Shown here one piece after another: positions 1 to 6,237 of a stretch of 7,272 nt of DNA. The stretch is from Desulfuromonadaceae bacterium GWC2_58_13 (GTDB taxonomy: Bacteria > Desulfobacterota > Desulfuromonadia > Desulfuromonadales > Trichloromonadaceae): NCBI GenBank assembly GCA_001825565.1, contig MHXM01000073.1:3043-10314 (forward strand), read 5' to 3'. The position numbers and the translations under genes are program-made. How positions within the stretch are numbered: the stretch's first letter is position 1; the number at the start of each line of letters is the position of its first letter. The notes under the pieces were generated by a model. It had not been told where the DNA came from. It ran no database searches and was given only the letters and a program-made list of their open reading frames with translations.

Positions 1-1984
1 TGGCCCGGTCCGGCTCCAGAAGTTCGTCAGCCGAGAAATTTTCAAGAGGGATTTGCGCGGCAACGATTTCGGCACTTTCGAGTACCGCGTCTTTTGAGTC
101 GTTAGGATTGGAAACAGTGGGCTTCCAGCCCAACTGGAGCGTGCCGCCGGTGGGACGCAAAACCCCGCTGACCCCATCGGGCACATCGGCCGGATCGTCG
201 AAAATCTGATAAACTCCCGCCAGCGCCGCTCCGTTAAGGGTGCCGTCGAGCAAAACCCTCGGAGCCACCAGGGTCAGCGTTCCGGCATCGGCTCCTTCGA
301 TGTAGGCGCCGCCGTAATTGAGCAAGGGAACCGCCCCGCCGCTGTAAAACCCGGTAAAAGTATCCACCACTCCGAAACGCGAGTGAACAACCGTCTCTTC
401 GCCGAGGATTTTGGCGTATTCGAGCCATTGGGGCGCGTCGCCGATGTTATAAACACGGTTTCCGGAAAGCAGCTTGGTGGTCTGACGAATCCCTTGGCCG
501 TAGGCAACGCCGCCGCCGGCAAAATTCAGTTCAGCTCCCTCGCGAACGATGATGTCGCGGGTTTCGCCCACGGGATCGGCGACACCGACATTGATGCTCA
601 TGGTTCCGCCGCCGACGTTCTGCTCCGCCGCCGTCAAACCCTGGGAATCGATGGTCCCGCTAACGTCGCCGATGGCCGAGCCACGGTTGGCCAGAAAATG
701 GATGCGCTCCCCTTTGAGAATGCCGTTTTTCTGGCCGAAATCGTCACGCAGCTCGATACTGTTAAGTTGCGCATCGAGTACATTCGCTCCGGCTTCCAGA
801 TCGACCCAAATTCCGCTGACGTCGATGCTACTGCCCGATTCCAGATAGACCCGCTCCCCGGCGTTGATTATCACGTCGCCCGAAGGGGCATCGATGGCGC
901 CGTAATGCTCGACCCGCTTGACCGTCGCGCCGGTGTCCGCCACGGTATCGCCGGTAGTGATCCCCTGAATGACGATAGCGGCGGGGTTGTTGTCGCCCAC
1001 ATATTCTTCATCCGACTCCACGATGGGCGTTGCGGTCCAGCTGGCGGCTCCGAGAGTCACCTGGTCGGTGGCCAGCAATTCGATTTTGCTGGCCTTTTCG
1101 GGTGCGGTGGTGGCGCGAATGATGCCGTCCTGAACAACTTCGCGACCGTACATGCCGGTCAGTCCCATGTCGGATACGATCACCCCGGTCGTGCTGTTCA
1201 CCACCGTTCCCGGATCGCTTTCAATATCGACATATCGACCCAGCGCGAGGCGGGTGGAGTCCAGAGCGTTCGGTTCGCGCAGAGTAATCGTCGTCCCTGC
1301 CGCCAGACCAACCTGGCCGGCAAAGGCGTTGATGTTCCCATCGTTTTCCACATCCCGAGCCAGCAGAAAGATTCGCCCGCCGCTTTCCGTGGCAACGATG
1401 GTTCCCTGATTGACCACGCCGATCCGAACCGAAGCGGCATCGGCCGCCGCGCCGTCGGGTTTGGCGTAATCCTCGTATTGAAAGTTCAGAGCATTGTCCT
1501 GAAAATCCTCATTGCTCAGATTGAGCGTCGAAGCGACCAGGGCATGAACGTTGACCTGGGAATCGGGACCGAACAGGATGCCGTTACGGTTGATGAGGTA
1601 AATCCGGCCGTCGGCACTGAGCCGACCGAGGATCTGACTGGGGTTCCGATCATGGATGCGGTTGAGAATGGCCCAGGTCGAATGCCCCTGCTGATCGAAC
1701 CGGGTGGTGGCATTCCCGCCGATATTGAACGATGCCCAGTCGATGACGGCCTTCGCCGTCGAGGCGCCTTCTTCGATGTCCTGCCGAACGACGAGGGTTT
1801 TATCGTCGGGATTGTCGAACTCGATCAGGCCGCTGGCCACGCCGATCGGAACCGGCAAGGTATTGGCTTCAATCACCGGCAGAACGGCGAGCTTGCCCGC
1901 CATGCCCGGAATATACTCACAGCGGCCGACGGCGGGCATACATGTCATCTGCCAAATCAAACCCAAGGCCAATGCTTTGCGCAT
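1..1984 (-). CDS. TpsA-type filamentous haemagglutinin-like exoprotein, N-terminal part (3' end outside window)
   Basis: This is the secreted partner of a two-partner (type Vb) secretion system, probably a large surface or released beta-helical adhesin-like protein. 661 codons are visible without a stop, and the frame is still open at base 1. A short signal peptide (residues 1-20, cleavage likely after the Ala-Val-Gly at 18-20) leads to a classic TPS/haemagglutination-activity domain at about 40-165. Its landmarks are IDWASFNIG (81-89), a stretch ending LINRNGILFG (130-139), and ASTLNLSNEDF (151-161). Further on are short beta-helix-like repeats such as NQGTIVATESGGRIFLLA (192-209). The only visible cysteines (15 and 22) lie in or next to the signal peptide. 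The start is fixed by GGAGGA seven bases upstream of ATG. The gene follows the tpsB gene by 41 bases, the usual tpsB-tpsA order. The family is certain; the ligand, full length and C-terminal domains are unknown. Confidence 0.93.
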   Translation of the reverse strand, partial: MRKALALGLIWQMTCMPAVGRCEYIPGMAGKLAVLPVIEANTLPVPIGVASGLIEFDNPDDKTLVVRQDIEEGASTAKAVIDWASFNIGGNATTRFDQQGHSTWAILNRIHDRNPSQILGRLSADGRIYLINRNGILFGPDSQVNVHALVASTLNLSNEDFQDNALNFQYEDYAKPDGAAADAASVRIGVVNQGTIVATESGGRIFLLARDVENDGNINAFAGQVGLAAGTTITLREPNALDSTRLALGRYVDIESDPGTVVNSTTGVIVSDMGLTGMYGREVVQDGIIRATTAPEKASKIELLATDQVTLGAASWTATPIVESDEEYVGDNNPAAIVIQGITTGDTVADTGATVKRVEHYGAIDAPSGDVIINAGERVYLESGSSIDVSGIWVDLEAGANVLDAQLNSIELRDDFGQKNGILKGERIHFLANRGSAIGDVSGTIDSQGLTAAEQNVGGGTMSINVGVADPVGETRDIIVREGAELNFAGGGVAYGQGIRQTTKLLSGNRVYNIGDAPQWLEYAKILGEETVVHSRFGVVDTFTGFYSGGAVPLLNYGGAYIEGADAGTLTLVAPRVLLDGTLNGAALAGVYQIFDDPADVPDGVSGVLRPTGGTLQLGWKPTVSNPNDSKDAVLESAEIVAAQIPLENFSADELLEPDRA

Positions 1985-1991
1985 GACCGAC

Positions 1992-1997
1992 TCCTCC
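1992..1997 (-). promoter_or_regulatory. Ribosome binding site of the tpsA-like gene
   Basis: GGAGGA on the minus strand lies seven bases before the ATG at 1984. It is the only strong Shine-Dalgarno in the 41-base gap after the tpsB-like gene, and it supports this start over Met13 or Met16 further in. It suggests that the exoprotein has its own strong initiation rather than depending only on coupling to the transporter gene. Confidence 0.75.
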
Positions 1998-2025
1998 AAA
2001 AATCTTTTTCAGTTGAAAACGCGAA

Positions 2026-3708
2026 TCAAAAAAGGTACTTGACCAGAAAGTGGTAGCGGGTGTCCCCAGCGTCGGTGCGATCCGTCCCGGACAGCGCCCA
2101 GGCCATATCGGCCTGATATTCCAGCGCCGTCCACAGGGATCCACGAAGGCCCGCCCCGGCGCCGCTCAAGAAAAATTCGTCTGTTTGTCCCTGCTGCGGC
2201 TGCTGCACATCCAACCAGGCCAGGGCATAGAACAGATAGGGATCGAGCCGCAGCCAGGTACCCGCGCCGGTGGCTTTTCCCAGGTCGGGCATCCGCCATT
2301 CGACCGATGCCCGGCCACCGTCGTCCCCAAGGGAATCGCTCTCCTTGTAGCCGCGCACGCTCTCCATGCCGCCGGCGGAAAACTGCTCGCTGGAAATAAG
2401 AGGCCCCGAGGCGACCTGCCCCTCGGTTTCGATATCGAGCAGCATGCCCCAGGGCAGCTTCTGGCTCCGCCCCAGTCCGAGCCGCAGATACATATAGTCC
2501 GCCTGGGCATAAAGACGCTTGTTGGCAAACTCCTCCTGCTTGCCCACCAGCCCGCGAAAGGACCAGTTGAGGGCGGCCTTCAAGCGGGTCGTGCCGCCGT
2601 CGTCCAGATAGGTGCCGTTGTATTCCGCGGCAAAGGGCAGATAAGAAATCGGCGACTCGCTGTTGCTATCTGCCTCGCCCGCAAAACCGATCGTTTCGTC
2701 GAAATCCTTGTAATCCAGCCCGAAACTGACGGTGTGGTAATATTTTTCGAGCGGTGGAAGCGGGACCAGATAGCGCAGACCGACGATGAACCCCTTGCCG
2801 GAAACGCTGAAGCCGTCTCCGAATGCCGTATCGCTGTCGGTCCAGAGTCCGTAGGTCGCCAGCATATGTTTTTTCTGCCAGGGCACGGGCATCAGGTAGG
2901 ACGTGCCGAGCACCTGAACTTCTTCGGGTTCTTCGGGGGCGGTCTGGTACTGAACCGAAATCGAGTGCCCCGCCTGCCAGAGGTTGTCGAAACGGAGCAT
3001 GCCGTTGAAGCGTAAGCCGGAGGTGTCATGGGTGGAACGGTTGCTGAGTTCCAGGCGGGCATGCAACGGCAGCCTGTCCTCGACCTTCAATTCCACGTCG
3101 TCGACGCCGAGTTCGCGGCTCGGCTGCAAACCGAGCCGCACGGTGAGATCGGGGGTTTTGTTGAGGTCGTTCAGCTCCTTTTCGACATCCGGAACGTAGA
3201 GGATTTTCCCCGGTTGCAACGAGGGGAGAGCCGTGAGAATCGTTTCCCGGGTAAAATAACGGTTACCCGTCACCACGACGTTCCCGATGCGGCTTTCGGT
3301 CACCTCCAGCTTGACAATGCCGTGCTCCACTTCCTGTTCCGGGATGTTGACCAATACCCGGACGTAGCCGGTTTCCTGAAAAAATCGCTCCAGAAGCGCC
3401 CGTGACTGTTCTACGTCGTCGGCGGTCCTGCCGGTGCCGAGAAACTCCCGGAGAACCTCATCGAGGATTTCCCCGGGGTAGAGCGTACTGCCGACAATAT
3501 CGAATTTCCGGATCGGGAAGGTGGGATCACGGCGACTCTCGGGCGCGGCGTATCCCGGATCCGACTCTTCCAAGGCCCCTTGAGACAACACCCCGCCCCA
3601 TGAAGCCGCCCTGGCTTCCATTCCTCCACCGGCAATCGCCAGCAAGGGTAATACAATGGCTAAAAATCCGAAGACAGGCCGATGAATCCAGCGAGAAATA
3701 CGCAACAT
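2026..3708 (-). CDS. TpsB/ShlB/FhaC-family outer-membrane transporter
   Basis: This Omp85-superfamily pore secretes the TpsA partner across the outer membrane. From the ATG at 3708 it is 560 residues, normal for the family. The signal peptide has a hydrophobic core at about 11-29 and an ARA cleavage site at 32-34. POTRA1 is at about 64-138 (from FPIRKFDIVGS) and POTRA2 at about 140-212 (from IGNVVVTGNRYF). A 16-strand-type barrel follows from about 216. The conserved barrel loop-6 motif SAGGMESVRGY is at 444-454, and the chain ends in FLVKYLF with a terminal Phe, as expected for BAM-assembled barrels. An in-frame TTG at 3750 would add 14 residues and overlap the upstream stop. I prefer 3708 because it gives a normal signal peptide, although its GGGA Shine-Dalgarno (10 bases upstream) is weak. 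No cysteine is present. It sits 28 bases after the thioredoxin-fusion gene and 41 bases before the tpsA-like gene. Confidence 0.95.
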   Translation of the reverse strand: MLRISRWIHRPVFGFLAIVLPLLAIAGGGMEARAASWGGVLSQGALEESDPGYAAPESRRDPTFPIRKFDIVGSTLYPGEILDEVLREFLGTGRTADDVEQSRALLERFFQETGYVRVLVNIPEQEVEHGIVKLEVTESRIGNVVVTGNRYFTRETILTALPSLQPGKILYVPDVEKELNDLNKTPDLTVRLGLQPSRELGVDDVELKVEDRLPLHARLELSNRSTHDTSGLRFNGMLRFDNLWQAGHSISVQYQTAPEEPEEVQVLGTSYLMPVPWQKKHMLATYGLWTDSDTAFGDGFSVSGKGFIVGLRYLVPLPPLEKYYHTVSFGLDYKDFDETIGFAGEADSNSESPISYLPFAAEYNGTYLDDGGTTRLKAALNWSFRGLVGKQEEFANKRLYAQADYMYLRLGLGRSQKLPWGMLLDIETEGQVASGPLISSEQFSAGGMESVRGYKESDSLGDDGGRASVEWRMPDLGKATGAGTWLRLDPYLFYALAWLDVQQPQQGQTDEFFLSGAGAGLRGSLWTALEYQADMAWALSGTDRTDAGDTRYHFLVKYLF

Positions 3709-3736
3709 GAGATGATGGTCCCGGGTAAAGGCGTTG

Positions 3737-4909
3737 TCATAAATGTTCAAAGAAAACCTTGAGATCCCGAGAAAAGGCTCCGCCGTCCATAAATCCTTCG
3801 GTTTTATTCAGGACCTCGCCCTCGGGACTCATCAATACGATCATGGGGAAACCTTTTTGCCCGAATTTCTCCTTGAATTGTTTTTCGACATCGGAGTTGA
3901 TTTTCATCCAGACGAACCGGTCATAGGTGTTTTTGACCCTGACATCTTCAATGCTTTCATGGAAAAACCGTTTGCACCAGGAACACCAATCGGCATAAAG
4001 CACCAAGACCACGGGCTTTCCTTCTTGGCGCGCGCGAGCCATGCCTTTGTCGAACTCTGACGCCCACTCGATTTCAGCGTCCGAAAAGGTAGCTGCCGGG
4101 AGGTGGGAAAGGACTTCGATATCAAGGGTCAGGGATTGACCCATCCGGGGCGGATTGAAATCGACCGTGAATCTGTCCCCGTCGCTGCTCAGGATTCTTC
4201 CGGTTTGATTCTCGACGGTAAACGATGCACCGAGCCTCGGCTGCAGCCGGGTGCGAATGTCAGCCTCGGAAACCCGGATACTGACCGTGCCGAAATCTTC
4301 TTCTATCCGGCGCCCATCCTCGGCCGAGAATTCCAGAACAACCGCGGCGTCCTCAACCTTGACCACCCGGCACTGCAGATAGGGAATCAGATGAACGTCC
4401 TGCCCTTCCTTCGGAAACGACCCGGCCAACTGAAGATAACGATCCGCCGGCATTCGCAGACTTCTGGGAACGGTTCGTTCACAAGGGAAATCCCGCCGCA
4501 GGTTGGGATCGGGGGTGCCGAAAGCTTCTTCGGGCGCAAGAGTCAACTTGCGGGTCTCGCCCGGGATCAGGCCGAGCACCGCCTTGCCCAAACCGGGAAT
4601 CCGGGACTCTCTCCCGGCCACCACTTCTTCGGGAATCAAGGGCCGGGGCGCGGAAAAATTCGGATCCTTGACCCAAACATCCCCTTCCACGACCTCCCGC
4701 CTTGACGAGAAAAGCACCGTACCGGTCTCCGAAATCGCGGTCACGTGAACCTGCGCCAGGTCGCCTTCCTGAATGCCGGCGGCACGCGCCGTTGCCGCGT
4801 TCGCCGCAGGATCACCGCAAGTGAGGATGGCCAGGGCGAACAGGAGCGGGGCGGACCTGAAGAGGCCGGCCCTGTTTTCAATGTGCAAAAGGTTATTTTG
4901 CCGTTTCAT
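3737..4909 (-). CDS. Exported SlyD/FKBP-like protein fused to a C-terminal thioredoxin domain
   Basis: Predicted periplasmic fusion of a SlyD-like prolyl isomerase/chaperone and a thiol-redox domain. Numbering is from the ATG at 4909 (390 residues). The signal peptide spans 1-38 with cleavage after AANA. The FKBP-like part (about 46-135) keeps landmarks such as IPGLGKAV (104-111) and PEEAFG (126-131, the family's usual AYG position). Two beta-rich insert-like modules follow, the second holding FTVDFNPP (247-254). The thioredoxin domain spans about 278-390, with YADWCSWCK (active-site Cys309 and Cys312) and a cis-proline in GFPM (Pro355), closest in feel to the DsbD C-terminal domain. An ATG at 4921 is possible but has no Shine-Dalgarno, whereas GGA lies seven bases before 4909. 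The gene overlaps the upstream paralogue's stop by 17 bases, so translation is probably coupled. Likely role (inference): periplasmic folding or redox care of the secretion partners encoded downstream. Confidence 0.85.
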   Translation of the reverse strand: MKRQNNLLHIENRAGLFRSAPLLFALAILTCGDPAANAATARAAGIQEGDLAQVHVTAISETGTVLFSSRREVVEGDVWVKDPNFSAPRPLIPEEVVAGRESRIPGLGKAVLGLIPGETRKLTLAPEEAFGTPDPNLRRDFPCERTVPRSLRMPADRYLQLAGSFPKEGQDVHLIPYLQCRVVKVEDAAVVLEFSAEDGRRIEEDFGTVSIRVSEADIRTRLQPRLGASFTVENQTGRILSSDGDRFTVDFNPPRMGQSLTLDIEVLSHLPAATFSDAEIEWASEFDKGMARARQEGKPVVLVLYADWCSWCKRFFHESIEDVRVKNTYDRFVWMKINSDVEKQFKEKFGQKGFPMIVLMSPEGEVLNKTEGFMDGGAFSRDLKVFFEHL

Positions 4910-5750
4910 GGATATTTCCATTGATTTTAGGCATTTGAGGCGCTTTCTCGGAGGACAGAATCGTCACTTCGCAATCAAGATCCTGACCGGCCAGCGGGTG
5001 GCCGTAGTCCACGGTAAACATCTTTTCATCGACCGAGACGATCCGGCCGACCATCGGACCGGATCGCACCAGGGCGCCTTGCCGAACGTGAATATCGACC
5101 AGATAAAGGGTGTCGGTTTCCCGAATGGTGGCCGGCCCGAATGGCGTCGCAAGGGTTTTGTCCGCGGGGGCTTCAAACCGGATTAAAACTTCATCCTGCC
5201 GGACCGAGACAACGGTTCCGGGGAAGTCGGGATCGAGAGTGAAATCGGCCCCGGGCTCAGCCGTTTTTCCCGTACGTTTCGCATATTCTTCAGGCATCAG
5301 GCGCAGCTCCCTCGGGCGTTGCCGGACTCGCGCCAGGGAAATCGTCGATTTTTCACGATATTGCGCCTGGTCAGCGACGATTTTCACCGTCTGCTGTTCG
5401 CTCCCTTCCATCCCAACCAGGGAACGGGCTATCTGGGCGGCAATTTCATCGGAATAATCGCGAACGGAGGGTCCGCCTTCGGATTTGGGCGCATCGCCGG
5501 CTTGCAGAAAAAGCGGCGCATCATTTTGAATGGACCGAAAAATTTCGGCTTTCTTGGTGCCCTGAGCGAGCCGCGACTCACTCAGGGTGGTATCGGCGAG
5601 GTCGCCATTTTTGAACCGGCAGACATAATGCAAATGAACCGAATCGCCGGGACGAATCGCTCCATCCGCGAAAGCGCTCTCGCCCAGATGGGCGGATACC
5701 GTAAAAACAAGTAAAAAAAGGGATTTTTTCAGGTAACCGTATTGCGTCAT
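4893..5750 (-). CDS. Exported SlyD/FKBP-like protein, probably catalytically degenerate
   Basis: This 285-residue protein is predicted to be periplasmic and is the first gene of the leftward cluster. The signal peptide has a basic KK at 8-9, a hydrophobic core at about 10-20 and an AFA cleavage site at 26-28. An FKBP-type opening follows (IRPGDSVHLHYV, 32-43, then NGDLADTT, 48-55). The C-terminal module contains FTVDYGHPLAGQDL (245-258), which matches the SlyD signature VDGNHPLAGQ. The middle helix has AAQIARSLVGM instead of the usual IPGLEKAL, and no AYG/AFG motif is visible after it, so isomerase activity is doubtful and a chaperone role is more likely. It aligns with the next gene's product over nearly its whole length but lacks the thioredoxin domain. 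Cys44 and Cys260 are the only cysteines. The start is supported by AAAGGAGG nine bases upstream. General FKBP/SlyD assignment is firm; the substrate is inferred from context. Confidence 0.82.
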   Translation of the reverse strand: MTQYGYLKKSLFLLVFTVSAHLGESAFADGAIRPGDSVHLHYVCRFKNGDLADTTLSESRLAQGTKKAEIFRSIQNDAPLFLQAGDAPKSEGGPSVRDYSDEIAAQIARSLVGMEGSEQQTVKIVADQAQYREKSTISLARVRQRPRELRLMPEEYAKRTGKTAEPGADFTLDPDFPGTVVSVRQDEVLIRFEAPADKTLATPFGPATIRETDTLYLVDIHVRQGALVRSGPMVGRIVSVDEKMFTVDYGHPLAGQDLDCEVTILSSEKAPQMPKINGNIHETAK

Positions 5751-5759
5751 CGCCAGCAG

Positions 5760-5767
5760 CCTCCTTT
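5760..5767 (-). promoter_or_regulatory. Strong ribosome binding site of the first SlyD-like gene
   Basis: AAAGGAGG on the minus strand lies nine bases before the ATG at 5750. It is a near-perfect Shine-Dalgarno and marks this gene as the well-translated head of the leftward operon, in contrast to the weak sites before the second and third genes. Confidence 0.7.
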
Positions 5768-6100
5768 ACATTTCGAGGCGCTAACTTGGCGACTTTTTTG
5801 TTAAGATTTCGTGAAATACTTATGAAAGTTTAATGTGGGTGCGATTATCTACATTGAAGAACCTCCCAAACGGAGATGCCCCATAGTTCGACAAACCGAA
5901 AACCCAACGGAGAAAGAAACCGTCGGACGAAGTTGGGTTGATGCGCAAACCATTTCCCCAAAAATAACAATGATCTCATCATAAAATCGTGAAAATCTAA
6001 AAATCCCACGGTTAAATGTCCATGCCAACATGAGAATGATTTTCCGACCTGAGTAGTACCAAACTTCCGCAGATTGCGGAGGAGGGCGCTGGTTTGTGCC
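5768..6100. other. AT-rich divergent intergenic region, no supported gene
   Basis: This stretch separates the leftward secretion operon from the rightward exosortase gene and must hold at least the operon promoter. No ORF here has coding character. On the minus strand GATAAT (5849-5844) resembles a -10 box for the operon but has no clear -35 partner. On the plus strand TTGTTA (5798-5803) and TATGAA (5821-5826) are 17 bases apart and could form a weak sigma-70 promoter. Neither is convincing. A small hairpin, TCCGC/GCGGA with a 5-base loop, is at 6066-6080. Confidence 0.5.
5901..5939. repeat. AACCCAAC...GTTGGGTT inverted repeat
   Basis: An 8-base perfect inverted repeat, AACCCAAC (5901-5908) and GTTGGGTT (5932-5939), encloses 23 bases. 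GTTGGGTT-type palindromes resemble dispersed, non-coding REP-like elements seen in many bacteria. Here only one copy is visible and the loop is long, so it may be a degraded copy. No T-run follows on either strand, so it is not an obvious terminator. Confidence 0.4.
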
Positions 6101-6104
6101 GGGG

Positions 6105-6205
6105 TCCTCCCCCCCTCCTATTTCAGGAGGGGCTGGGGGTGGTAAAAGCTTTTCGATCTCTACCACCCCCCGACCCCCTCCTGATCCAGGAGGGGGAGAA
6201 AAGCT
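6105..6205. repeat. Nested palindromic GC-rich repeat (BIME/REP-like) upstream of the exosortase gene
   Basis: Two arms of about 38 bases form an imperfect inverted repeat, and each arm is itself a hairpin. Arm 1 holds CCCCTCCT (6112-6119) and AGGAGGGG (6125-6132) with a 5-base loop. Arm 2 holds CCCCCTCCT (6174-6182) and AGGAGGGGG (6188-6196), also with a 5-base loop. Between them GGGGGTGGTA (6135-6144) pairs perfectly with TACCACCCCC (6161-6170). The centre carries the palindrome AAAAGCTTTT (6144-6153), and GAAAAGCT recurs inverted at the right edge (6198-6205). Composition differs sharply from the surrounding AT-rich spacer, which suggests a dispersed mobile-type repeat. It ends about 32 bases before the exosortase ATG, so if transcribed it would form strong structure in the leader. 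Confidence 0.8.
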
Positions 6206-6227
6206 GAGCGGAAGATTAGTGTTAATC

Positions 6228-6231
6228 AGGA
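6228..6231 (+). promoter_or_regulatory. Ribosome binding site of the exosortase gene
   Basis: AGGA lies six bases before the ATG at 6238 and supports that start. It sits just outside the palindromic repeat, so leader structure could limit access to it. Confidence 0.5.
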
Positions 6232-6237
6232 AATCCG

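Noticed and set aside
1918..1984. Lipoprotein signal at Cys22 of the TpsA-like protein
   Set aside because: Val-Gly-Arg-Cys has Arg at -1, which is not tolerated in a lipobox; ordinary cleavage after Ala-Val-Gly is more likely.
2004..2034. Possible terminator between the tpsB- and tpsA-like genes
   Set aside because: The only stem is TTTTC/GAAAA with no GC core, and it lies inside a tightly spaced operon just before a strong ribosome binding site.
383..2056. Long plus-strand ORF (557 codons) opposite the tpsA-like gene
   Set aside because: It is antisense to a clearly recognisable TPS-domain protein. Its translation shows no family features, and it arises from the codon bias of the real gene.
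2050..3015. Plus-strand ORF of 321 codons opposite the tpsB-like gene
   Set aside because: It lies wholly within the tpsB-like gene on the other strand and has no recognisable domain, signal peptide or ribosome binding site.
4780..4830. Lipoprotein signal (Cys31) in the SlyD-thioredoxin fusion
   Set aside because: The residues before the Cys are Ile-Leu-Thr, which do not fit a lipobox, and a good AxA-type cleavage site (AANA) follows a few residues later.
6105..6205. CRISPR array or riboswitch reading of the GC-rich repeat
   Set aside because: There are only two arms, in inverted and not direct orientation, with no spacers, and no resemblance to a known riboswitch core.
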